Source: JANOBD01 sp031411495 (lineage in GTDB: Bacteria > Planctomycetota > Phycisphaerae > Tepidisphaerales > Tepidisphaeraceae). Taken from it: 64,000 nt of DNA. The stretch is taken from the NCBI GenBank assembly GCA_031411495.1, contig JANOBD010000014.1, positions 43,085-107,084 on the forward strand, in the 5' to 3' direction. Position numbers and translations under genes: made by a program. Each line of letters begins with the position of its first letter. The first letter of the stretch is position 1. This document shows positions 1 to 7,693 of the stretch, piece after piece. Below the pieces are notes generated by a model. That model saw only the letters and a list, made by a program, of their open reading frames with translations. It had not been told where the DNA came from and did no database searches.

Positions 1-3000
1 GCGTGGCAAGGTCGATGTTCCCCAGCGCGCCCAGCGGCAAATCCTGCCGGACTTCCTGCGGCTTGCCCGCCTTGTCGCGGGATGATTCGAGCCGCACGAT
101 CGTGAAGACGACGTTGTTGCTCAGCTTGCCGTTGGCGATGTTGACGCTCGCATCGTTGATCTCGGCGCGCAGGCCCTGCGTGCCGAGGTCGGCGATCGCC
201 TCCAAGGCCTGCGGCACGTAGCCGTCGAGGTACAGGTCGTGCACGCTAAAGGCGATTCGCGCGTTCTGCGAACTCGTCATATGCGCCAAATCGGTGATGG
301 GCAGCGACTGCATCACGAGAATTTTCACATCCAGGCTGCCGGTGGCCTTGCTGCTTTTCGCAAAGAGCACGCTCGCGTACTTGCCGAGCTGGTTGGCCAG
401 GATGGAGTTGATCTGCACGCCGCGCAGCAACTGGTGCTTCCTGGGCGCGCTGAGCGTCATGTCCGCGAGATCGAGTTCGATGCCGGACAGCTTCAGCGTT
501 CCGCGGTTGACCGCGACGTCCTGCATGTCGCGCCCGTCTGGCGTGGCGAAGTGCGTCTTGCCTCCCTTTACCAATAGCGGGATGAGCAGCTTGCCCTTCT
601 CGGTCAGATCGAGCCCGGCCGCCTGCAGCGTGTCGAAAGCGAGCGCGCCGCGCGCGTCGAGCGATTTGGGATCGCTCAGGCTGCCGCTCGCGGTCCAGAC
701 CTGCTTGAAGTCGCCGTCGACGACGATTGCGAGCTCGTTCTTCGGATCGATAATCGGCGCAAGCACATTCCAGACCGACTTCCATTTCAGATCGAATGCC
801 GCCTGAACGTTCTTGAGTTCCTGCTTCTTCGACCAGTCGAGCAACGATCCCTTCAGGTCCACCAGCGGCGCTGCGCCGATCTCTGGCGCAATCACCTTGA
901 TCGTCTTGATGTCGAGATTCTTGTTTGCCAAGTCCGCGGCGATCTCGTTGCTGAGTTCGATCGACTTGATCGGCAACGCCGACGCATCCTTCGCGATCGG
1001 CGCGAGATCGGAAACGACCGCCTTGCCGATGACACTCGCTTTGCCGCCGGCGGTTGAAATGGTCTGCGTGAACGTCGCCTTGCCGGAATACGGGATCGGG
1101 TTCGCGCCGTTGGCGACCGCGAGGAAGTTGCCGAGCGATGCCAGGTCGGCGTTGCCGGAAAGTTCGCCTTGCGCATCCGGCTGGTCGGCGCCGAGGTTAT
1201 TGATCGACACCGGCCTGGCCATCGACACCGACGCGATGCCCGGCAACTGCGCATCCAGTTGGCTCACGAGTACCTGCTTGAGCTGCGCCGCGCCTGCGGG
1301 CTTGGTGGGATCATTGGTCACGCTCGCGGCGAGTTTCACCGTCGCCGGCTGGGCCAGAGCGAGTTGCTCCTTGCCGCGCTGCATCGTGAGATCCTGGATC
1401 GCCGGGATGTTGAGAGTGAGGGTAGTGGTTTGCTTTTGCGCGTCTCGGGTGACAGTGCCGCTGAAGGCGGCACTGCCGCTGGTCACTTTCAGCGGCGCGA
1501 GGGGTTCGCCGGTGGGTGCCGTTGCCGATGTGCCCATGAAGCTGGTCACCAGGGCGTGAAGTTTAGCGAAGCTGGGGATTTGCCCTTCGAAGTCTAGCTT
1601 CTGGACGCGGTCGAACGGCGAGACGTCCTTGCCGGTTGGATCAGTCAGCTTCAGATCCGCTTCGCCCTTCACTGAAACGAAGCTGCTCGCCACTTCGTAC
1701 CACGTGTGCGAGGCGGTCATGTCGTTCGGCACAAACATGGTCACGCCCAGTTGAAGGCGCTCGTTGTTCAGGAGTTCGCCGACATCGAGCTTGCTCAAAT
1801 CGCTCTGGAGGTTGATGCGGTACTCGTTCTTTTCTTTGTCGAGCGCGAGTTCGAGCGTCGAGTCGAGCACGCCGCGGGTGAGCTTCATCGACGGGTCGAC
1901 ATTCTTCGCGAACATCGACGCCAGCTTGTCCGGGCGAAGGCGCGAGTTGATCTTCGCCTGCCCGGCGATCGTGCCATTGTCGAAGAGGGAAATCCACTGG
2001 GTCTCGCCAGTCGTCCAGACGCCCAGCAGGCCGCTCTCGGTGCCGATGACGAGCTTGTTGAACGTGATGGTCCTGGCCTTGTCGGCATACTTGTAGAGGA
2101 GGTCGATGTCGCCGTTGAACTTCTCGTTCTGCAGGAGTGTTTCGCCGCCTTGCGCGTAGGTGAGATTCTCGGTGTCGAAGGTGAGTTTGGCCGCCAGCGG
2201 CGCGGCCGAGTCGGTGGGCAGGCCCTGGGTATTGAGCGCGAAGTTGATGATGCCGCCAAAATCCTTGTCGCCGAGGTCGACGAACTGGCTGATGCTTTGC
2301 CTGGCCTTGGTCGCGTCGACCCGGCCGTCAAAGGCGATTTTGCTCGGCACCCCGCTGCCCTTGATTGTCGCAAACGGTGAGACGAGATCGAGCGAGAGCT
2401 GTGTGATCGCCTTCTCATCGATCTTCTGGCCATCCTTGATCGCGAGCGTCGCGCCCACGTCCAGTGTCGTCGGTTCGAGGCGGATCGGCTTGCCGTCCGC
2501 GGTCCCGCTGGCGTCCAGTTTCGCGCTCTGCGCGATGACGATGTTCTCGGGGTTGATCTCGATGTTCGACGTGCTCGCGAGCGCGCCGCCGGTCACGGTG
2601 GTGCCTTGCTTTAGCGCGATCGTGTTGGGCAACATGGCCGCGAGCTTGGCGAAGTCGGGGACGTTGGTATCGATCTTGATCGAGCCCTTCGCGCCGGGCG
2701 CTTTCTGGGCCGTGAGGTTCTGGATGACCTGTTGCGGGAGGCTGCCGCTGACCTGGACGCTCGCCAGGTCGGTCTTGAGCCCGGTGTTGGTGATGTCGAT
2801 CGCTCCGCTCTGCGGCTGGCGCGAAATGTTAATGGAGAGATCCGTCCGCTTAAGTTGAAGGGTATCGCCTTTGAGCGCGGGACTGTTGTAAACGAGCCCA
2901 TCGATGCCGAAGTTGTCGCCGCTCTTAATGGTGGCGGCGCCGCCCGGCGTGAGCTTGATCGCGAGCGAGCCCTGAAGCTGACCCGCCACCGACTGATCGG

Positions 3001-3862
3001 CCTTATCGAGCGCGGCAAGGACGACATTGACGATCGTCAGGTCGAGCCGATCGATCGTCGCGTCGATGTCGGCGGCGATCTTGTCGGGGTCGGTCAGCAG
3101 CTTGTGATTCTCCACCGCGTCGGCGGTGCCCTTGAGCGTGATGTTCGCCGGCTTTCCATCGACGGTGGCTTTGATCAGGCCGTCGATGGCGACGCCGGTT
3201 TCGAGGTTCGACAGATCGAGGTCGAGCCTGGCCGATTCGACCTTGGTGAACGGGATCGCCTTGGAATCCGACCGCGTCGAGGAGATGGTGCCATTGAGGT
3301 CAACGTGAACTTTGCCCTTGAGATCGGGAAGCGTGATCGGCGACGTATCCGGGCTTTTGTTCGATGGTCCATGCGGAGCGGGCGAGCCCGGGGATTCGGT
3401 CGCCGGTTCACTGCCGAGGATATGGAGCAGATTGACTCGTCCTGTTTCCGGGTCGATTCGCACATCGAAGTCGCCGGTGACGTTCGTCTGGCCCACGTTG
3501 AGGTCGCCGCGGATGAGCGAAACGAGCGATGCGCCAGTGGAAACGTTTAAATGGGCGACGACGGCGTTCTGATCGTCGTAGATCCTGATGCCATCCAACT
3601 TTTGTCCGCTGAACCATCCGAAACTCCACGAATCGACCTCGAGCCGTCCATTGGGTGCGACCGATTTGCTCACGCTCGGCAAGACCATGGAGCGGACGAA
3701 GCCGAAGCTGGCGATCGTCGGCGCGAGGACGATGAGGAGGATGATGGCGAGAACCAGGCCGCCGATCACCCACGGCCAGCGGCGCCGGCGCCGCTTTTTT
3801 GCCGTCTGAGACGGTTGGGTCGGGTCGATGGGCGTGGCGGGCGGTGTCGGAACTTCAGACAT
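1..3862 (-). CDS. AsmA-like giant envelope protein (3' end outside window)
   Basis: An open frame begins with ATG at 3862 and stays open to base 1, so at least 1287 residues are encoded and the C-terminus lies outside the window. An AGGAG ribosome site at 3870-3874 is 7 nt from the start and fixes it. The N-terminus has a short cytoplasmic stretch, a basic KKRRRRR patch, and one membrane helix at about residues 29-48. The rest is a long beta-rich region alternating polar and hydrophobic residues, with repeated phrases such as 'LDLDLSNLETG' and 'INSRLRPDKLASMF'. This layout is typical of AsmA/TamB/DUF748-type proteins that span the periplasm and are linked to outer-membrane assembly or lipid transport. 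The family assignment rests on architecture, not on a decisive motif. Many antisense frames overlap it and are shadows. Confidence 0.75.
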   Translation of the reverse strand, partial: MSEVPTPPATPIDPTQPSQTAKKRRRRRWPWVIGGLVLAIILLIVLAPTIASFGFVRSMVLPSVSKSVAPNGRLEVDSWSFGWFSGQKLDGIRIYDDQNAVVAHLNVSTGASLVSLIRGDLNVGQTNVTGDFDVRIDPETGRVNLLHILGSEPATESPGSPAPHGPSNKSPDTSPITLPDLKGKVHVDLNGTISSTRSDSKAIPFTKVESARLDLDLSNLETGVAIDGLIKATVDGKPANITLKGTADAVENHKLLTDPDKIAADIDATIDRLDLTIVNVVLAALDKADQSVAGQLQGSLAIKLTPGGAATIKSGDNFGIDGLVYNSPALKGDTLQLKRTDLSINISRQPQSGAIDITNTGLKTDLASVQVSGSLPQQVIQNLTAQKAPGAKGSIKIDTNVPDFAKLAAMLPNTIALKQGTTVTGGALASTSNIEINPENIVIAQSAKLDASGTADGKPIRLEPTTLDVGATLAIKDGQKIDEKAITQLSLDLVSPFATIKGSGVPSKIAFDGRVDATKARQSISQFVDLGDKDFGGIINFALNTQGLPTDSAAPLAAKLTFDTENLTYAQGGETLLQNEKFNGDIDLLYKYADKARTITFNKLVIGTESGLLGVWTTGETQWISLFDNGTIAGQAKINSRLRPDKLASMFAKNVDPSMKLTRGVLDSTLELALDKEKNEYRINLQSDLSKLDVGELLNNERLQLGVTMFVPNDMTASHTWYEVASSFVSVKGEADLKLTDPTGKDVSPFDRVQKLDFEGQIPSFAKLHALVTSFMGTSATAPTGEPLAPLKVTSGSAAFSGTVTRDAQKQTTTLTLNIPAIQDLTMQRGKEQLALAQPATVKLAASVTNDPTKPAGAAQLKQVLVSQLDAQLPGIASVSMARPVSINNLGADQPDAQGELSGNADLASLGNFLAVANGANPIPYSGKATFTQTISTAGGKASVIGKAVVSDLAPIAKDASALPIKSIELSNEIAADLANKNLDIKTIKVIAPEIGAAPLVDLKGSLLDWSKKQELKNVQAAFDLKWKSVWNVLAPIIDPKNELAIVVDGDFKQVWTASGSLSDPKSLDARGALAFDTLQAAGLDLTEKGKLLIPLLVKGGKTHFATPDGRDMQDVAVNRGTLKLSGIELDLADMTLSAPRKHQLLRGVQINSILANQLGKYASVLFAKSSKATGSLDVKILVMQSLPITDLAHMTSSQNARIAFSVHDLYLDGYVPQALEAIADLGTQGLRAEINDASVNIANGKLSNNVVFTIVRLESSRDKAGKPQEVRQDLPLGALGNIDLAT

Positions 3863-4120
3863 GGCAAAACTCCTGCGTCAATCAACTCATAATCGCTACA
3901 ACCCACACTCTTCGCCAATCATAGGGCCATCGCGGGTTACCGAACCTTCTCTCCATCGGCATTTCCGTGCACAACTGCAACCGTATGGCACATCACGGGT
4001 GTAACTGATGCCGGACACGTCTCCTGATCCAACGTTGGCACGACCCCGGGACTTCGCGGACGTTGCAAATGCTCCCATGGTCGAGGATAGTTGAAGGCCC
4101 AACAATTTTGCGAGGAACGA

Positions 4121-5131
4121 ATGCACGATAAGAAGGCGAAGATTCTGGTAGCGGGAGCCGGCGGATTCATCGGCGGCGCGCTGGTCAACAAGTTGCGCGA
4201 GATGGGTCATACGAACATCCGCGCGGTCGACATCAAGCCGATGACCTTCTGGTACCAGAAGTTCGACGACGTCGATAACCGCGTGCTCGACCTCAACAAA
4301 CGCGACGCCTGCATGGATAGCGTCGAAGGCTGCCACACTGTCTACAACCTCGCGGCAAACATGGGCGGCATGGGCTTTATCGAAAAGAACAAGGCCCTCT
4401 GTATGCTCAGCGTCCTGATCAACACCCACCTGCTGGAGGCGGCGAAGCATCACAAGCTGCCCGGCCGGTTCTTTTACGCGTCATCCGCTTGCGTCTACAA
4501 CGCGACGAAGCAGACGAACACCGACGTCACCGCGTTGAAAGAAGAAGATGCCTACCCCGCACTGGCCGAAGACGGCTACGGATGGGAGAAACTCTTCAGC
4601 GAGCGGATGTGTCGGCACTTCATGGAAGACTACGGCATCACCTGCCGCGTGGCCCGCTTCCACAACGTCTACGGCCCCAACGGCACCTATGCCGGCGGCC
4701 GCGAGAAGGCCCCCGCCGCCATCTGCCGCAAGATCATCGACGCCAAGACCAACAACAAGCACGAGATCGAAATCTGGGGCGACGGCCACCAGACCCGCTC
4801 GTTCATGTACATCACCGACTGCATCAAGGGCATCCTGGATATCACCTGGAGCGAGATCAAGTATCCCATCAACCTCGGCAGCTCCGAGCTCGTCTCGATC
4901 AATCAGCTCGTCGACATGTGCGAAGAGCTCGGCCAGGTGAAGCTGAAGCGCAACTACAACCTCGACGCGCCCAAGGGCGTCCGCGGCCGCAACAGCGACA
5001 ACACGCTCATCAAGAAAGAGCTCGGCTGGGAACCGAACACGCGGCTCAAGGACGGCCTGGCGATCACCTACAAGTGGATCGAACAGGAAATGAAGAAGTC
5101 CGGCAATGAGAGCGTCGTGAACTGGACCTGA
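4121..5131 (+). CDS. NAD-dependent epimerase, GDP-mannose 3,5-epimerase-like
   Basis: This is a 336-residue extended short-chain dehydrogenase. The Rossmann motif AGAGGFIGG is at residues 11-19 and the catalytic YxxxK is Y153/K157. GDP-mannose 3,5-epimerases use an additional Cys/Lys acid-base pair. The matching SSACVY (C124) and REKAP (K196) contexts are present, as is the family phrase NMGGMGFIE at 80-88. The likely reaction is epimerisation of GDP-mannose to GDP-L-galactose/gulose for surface glycans. The ATG at 4121 follows GAGGAACG (4112-4119). A TTG at 4091 would add ten residues but lacks a ribosome site. The next gene is a glycosyltransferase on the same strand, which fits polysaccharide synthesis. 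Superfamily is near certain; exact substrate is inferred. Confidence 0.88.
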   Translation: MHDKKAKILVAGAGGFIGGALVNKLREMGHTNIRAVDIKPMTFWYQKFDDVDNRVLDLNKRDACMDSVEGCHTVYNLAANMGGMGFIEKNKALCMLSVLINTHLLEAAKHHKLPGRFFYASSACVYNATKQTNTDVTALKEEDAYPALAEDGYGWEKLFSERMCRHFMEDYGITCRVARFHNVYGPNGTYAGGREKAPAAICRKIIDAKTNNKHEIEIWGDGHQTRSFMYITDCIKGILDITWSEIKYPINLGSSELVSINQLVDMCEELGQVKLKRNYNLDAPKGVRGRNSDNTLIKKELGWEPNTRLKDGLAITYKWIEQEMKKSGNESVVNWT

Positions 5132-5141
5132 TCGCATGGTC

Positions 5142-5382
5142 AGCCGCTGATGAATGCGGATGAACGCCGATGGCTTGATTAAAGGGCTCTCGGCGTTCTC
5201 TTTTGGCTCGAGTGATCATTCGTTGTCGTCCCGAACGCACTCGTGAAGGATCTTGCATCGAGCGCTCGAAAGTTGATGCTTCGCGAGATCGGACTGTGAA
5301 GTCAAAGGCTACGTTCGAATGACAATCACCCGTCCATCTCATCCTACTCTTTATCCGCGTTCATCTGCGTACATCCGCGGCT
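5142..5382. repeat. Nested imperfect inverted repeat filling the epimerase-glycosyltransferase gap (element A)
   Basis: The left arm at 5142-5173 and right arm at 5351-5382 are inverted copies of a GCGGATGAACGC-type iterated word, with 25 of 32 positions matching. A second inverted pair lies inside: GTGATCATTCG at 5212-5222 and CGAATGACAATCAC at 5316-5329. A perfect 12-bp palindrome, TCGAGCGCTCGA at 5258-5269, sits within 2 bp of the geometric centre. The element begins 10 nt after the upstream stop and ends 4 nt before the next ATG, so it replaces any normal ribosome site. Confidence 0.7.
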
Positions 5383-5386
5383 AATC

Positions 5387-6628
5387 ATGCCCAAGCGCAT
5401 CGTCATCCTCTCCCAGGTCTACGTGCCCGATCCCGCCAGCGTCGGCCAGCACATGCACGATTTCGCCGCCGCGATGGTCAGGCGCGGGCACGAGGTGATC
5501 GTCTACTGTTCCTCGCGCGGTTATGACGATCCATCCCAGCGATATCCGCGCCACGAAGTTCGGGACGGGGTCCGGATCCACCGGTATTCGCTGCCGGTCT
5601 TCAGCAAGTCGAATATGCTCCTGCGCGTGTTCGGCTCGGCGTGGGCGCAGTCGGCCCTCTTCTTCAACGCCCTCTTCACTATCGGCACCGACCTGATTTT
5701 CTTCTCCACCAGCCCGCCGCTGATTGGCGTGACCGCAACCGTCGTCGCCAAGCTCAAGCGGATGTTTTCCTTCGGGAAACATGTGCCACGCGTCTACTGG
5801 GCGATGGACCTGAATCCAGACCAGCTTCTGGCGATGAAGAAGCTCAGAGCCGGGTCGTTGCTCCACCGCTTTCTCGAGGCCGCGAACAAGTTCATCATTC
5901 GCAACGCCGACCTGACGGTGCCGCTCGATCGCTTCATGGAAGATCGGCTCAAGCTCGACGGCCGCCGGCCCAATGACCTGCTCGTCATGCCCCCTTGGCC
6001 GCACGAACGAGCGGAGACGCCGCTGCCGCACGAGCAGAACTGGTTCCGCGACAAGCACGGCCTGCAGGGGAAGTTTGTCATCATGTATTCGGGCAACCAT
6101 TCGCCCGCGAACCCGCTCGACACTTTGCTGCAGGCATCGCTGGCCTTCAAGGCGGACGACTCGATCCGTTTCGCCTTCATCGGCGGCGGCGGCGCGAAAA
6201 AGCAGGTCAACGAGCATATCGAAAAGCACTCCCTGAAGAACTTCCTGAGCCTGCCGTACCAGCCGCTTGGCGACCTCAAGTACTCGCTCAGTGCGGCCGA
6301 CGTTCATGTCGTCAGCCTCGGATCGGACATGGTCGGCATCATCCACCCGTGCAAGGTGTACGGATCGATGGCCGTCGGCCGGCCGATCCTGTTCCTGGGA
6401 CCCAAGCCGTCACACGTCTCGGATCTCATTGATCAGCACCAGATCGGCTGGCATGTCGCCCACGGCGACGTGGATGGCGCAATCAGCGCGATCCGGGAAA
6501 TGAAGACGACGGATGCGCTGAAACTCGCCTCGCAAGGCGACCGGGCACAGACTGCGCTGCGGTCCAGCCTGAGCCAGGAATTACTTGTCGAGCGGCTGTG
6601 TGAGCGGGTCGAACGGCTGATGAACTAA
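5387..6628 (+). CDS. Glycosyltransferase family 4 (GT-B fold, WbuB-like)
   Basis: This 413-residue protein starts MPKRIVILSQVYVPDPASVG and continues with HMHDFAAAMVRRGHEV, the usual N-terminal lobe of a GT-B glycosyltransferase. The C-terminal lobe has the donor-site region around YSGNHSPANPLDTLLQA and IGGGGAKKQVNEHI. It ends in a basic and acidic helix with no membrane anchor. Such enzymes transfer a sugar from a nucleotide donor to a lipid-linked or surface glycan on the cytoplasmic face. The upstream epimerase is a plausible donor supplier. No Shine-Dalgarno is visible, because repeat element A ends 4 nt before the ATG. Acceptor and sugar are unknown. Confidence 0.88.
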   Translation: MPKRIVILSQVYVPDPASVGQHMHDFAAAMVRRGHEVIVYCSSRGYDDPSQRYPRHEVRDGVRIHRYSLPVFSKSNMLLRVFGSAWAQSALFFNALFTIGTDLIFFSTSPPLIGVTATVVAKLKRMFSFGKHVPRVYWAMDLNPDQLLAMKKLRAGSLLHRFLEAANKFIIRNADLTVPLDRFMEDRLKLDGRRPNDLLVMPPWPHERAETPLPHEQNWFRDKHGLQGKFVIMYSGNHSPANPLDTLLQASLAFKADDSIRFAFIGGGGAKKQVNEHIEKHSLKNFLSLPYQPLGDLKYSLSAADVHVVSLGSDMVGIIHPCKVYGSMAVGRPILFLGPKPSHVSDLIDQHQIGWHVAHGDVDGAISAIREMKTTDALKLASQGDRAQTALRSSLSQELLVERLCERVERLMN

Positions 6629-6731
6629 TCCCGCGACTTCGCGAGGCGAGGACGAAATCATATTGACGATTCCGCTGACGCGCGTGACCATGTCGGGGAC
6701 ACGTCTGCCTCAAACCTCACGGAGGCTCGCT

Positions 6732-7001
6732 ATGCTGTTTGTCGTCACCGGCGCGAATCATGCCACGGGTGCAAAGACGAGACTGGAAATCGACGCGACC
6801 AGCCGCGCCGCTGCCGAGAAGGCTGCTGTACGCTCGGGCGTCGAGGTCCATCACTGCCACGCCGCCTCCGACGACCCGGTCGCACATCCGCATGCCCGCA
6901 AAGCAAATCCCGAAAGAGTCTGCGAAGGCGGCTCCTGCACCAAGCTCATCGCGATGGGTGCGTTGCTGCTCATCGGGCTGCTGGCGTGGATCTTGATCTG
7001 A
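6732..7001 (+). CDS. Small tail-anchored membrane protein, 89 aa
   Basis: The ATG at 6732 is chosen because GGAGG lies at 6721-6725, 6 nt upstream. A longer reading from 6663 is possible but lacks such a site. Residues 1-40 form a compact alpha/beta segment (MLFVVTGANHATGAKTRLEI, then a helix rich in A and E). Next comes a His/Cys-containing linker, and residues 70-89 are one membrane helix (IAMGALLLIGLLAWILI). The N-terminal pattern is reminiscent of small domains seen in planctomycete membrane proteins, where a beta hairpin precedes an 'AxEA..A...G..V' helix. No function can be assigned. Confidence 0.7.
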   Translation: MLFVVTGANHATGAKTRLEIDATSRAAAEKAAVRSGVEVHHCHAASDDPVAHPHARKANPERVCEGGSCTKLIAMGALLLIGLLAWILI

Positions 7002-7037
7002 TCGCGCCAAATCGCCCTCGGCTCGTTGTCGCGCAGT

Positions 7038-7075
7038 AGAAAAGCCGCTGCCTGACGGGGATGGCAAAGCGGCTT
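7038..7075 (-). terminator. Intrinsic terminator after fliS
   Basis: The perfect stem AAGCCGCT (7042-7049) / AGCGGCTT (7068-7075) has an 18-nt loop that can pair further. In the minus direction it is followed by TTTTCT. It lies 36 nt beyond the fliS stop, so it closes the fliD-fliS unit. Confidence 0.7.
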
Positions 7076-7110
7076 GAGTTCGACAGATCGCTCGTTGAAG
7101 AATCCGCGGC

Positions 7111-7569
7111 CTACGCGCTCACGCGTATCGTCTGTTCCATCGCCTGGCTCGGCTCCGGCATGTTCAGCCGCGCCGCGGCCATGCCGGCCTTTTGTTTCCC
7201 GAGTTGCTGCATCAGCAGTGCCCAGGTCTCGCGCTGGTAGCGCAGAATGCCAAGCACTTCCTCGATCGGCCCGAGCTCGCGGGTCGTGTTGCAGTCGACC
7301 AGCCGGCGATAGCAGAACATGTAGATCGCCGAGAGGTTTCGGCACAGGTCCGGCGCGACGTCATGCTTGAGGCTGCAGTTCAGCTCCAGCAGAATCTTTT
7401 CCGCCTTGCTGATGTTGTGAAAGCTCTGGTCGTAGTTCTTGGCGATCAGGGCCTGTCGGCCCTTTTCGGCGAAGCGCACCGCGCCATCGTACAGCATCAG
7501 TTGAAGCTGTTCCGGCGTCGCGGTGAGAACCTTGGCTCGTAGATATTCGTTTGCGCCGTTCGGATTCAT
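7111..7569 (-). CDS. fliS: Flagellar export chaperone FliS
   Basis: The 152-residue protein carries the FliS core: NEYLRAKVLTATPEQLQLML, then GAVRFAEKGRQAL, and a four-helix bundle through DLCRNLSAIYMFCYRRLV. FliS binds the C-terminus of flagellin in the cytoplasm and stops early polymerisation before export. The ATG at 7569 has GGAG about 8 nt upstream. An upstream ATG at 7635 adds 22 residues unlike the family. It lies directly behind fliD, the usual fliD-fliS order. The C-terminal ~25 residues (KAGMAAARLNMPEPSQAMEQ) extend beyond the usual bundle. Confidence 0.93.
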   Translation of the reverse strand: MNPNGANEYLRAKVLTATPEQLQLMLYDGAVRFAEKGRQALIAKNYDQSFHNISKAEKILLELNCSLKHDVAPDLCRNLSAIYMFCYRRLVDCNTTRELGPIEEVLGILRYQRETWALLMQQLGKQKAGMAAARLNMPEPSQAMEQTIRVSA

Positions 7570-7657
7570 TCCGTCGTCTCCGAATGATCCCCTCATGCCT
7601 TCCCTGTCACTGCATTTTCTATCGGCGACGGGCAAACAAACACTTGCGACCGAAACA

Positions 7658-7665
7658 TTATCGGC
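7658..7665 (-). promoter_or_regulatory. Possible sigma-28-like -10 box (GCCGATAA) before fliS
   Basis: The minus strand reads GCCGATAA between the fliD stop and fliS start, which matches the flagellar sigma-28 (FliA) -10 consensus. No convincing TAAA -35 box is seen 11 nt upstream. A related CCCGATAA occurs at 11069-11076 upstream of the fliD unit. This is suggestive only. Confidence 0.3.
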
Positions 7666-7693
7666 TTTGGCGCCGAACCCGCCTCACCGCCCA

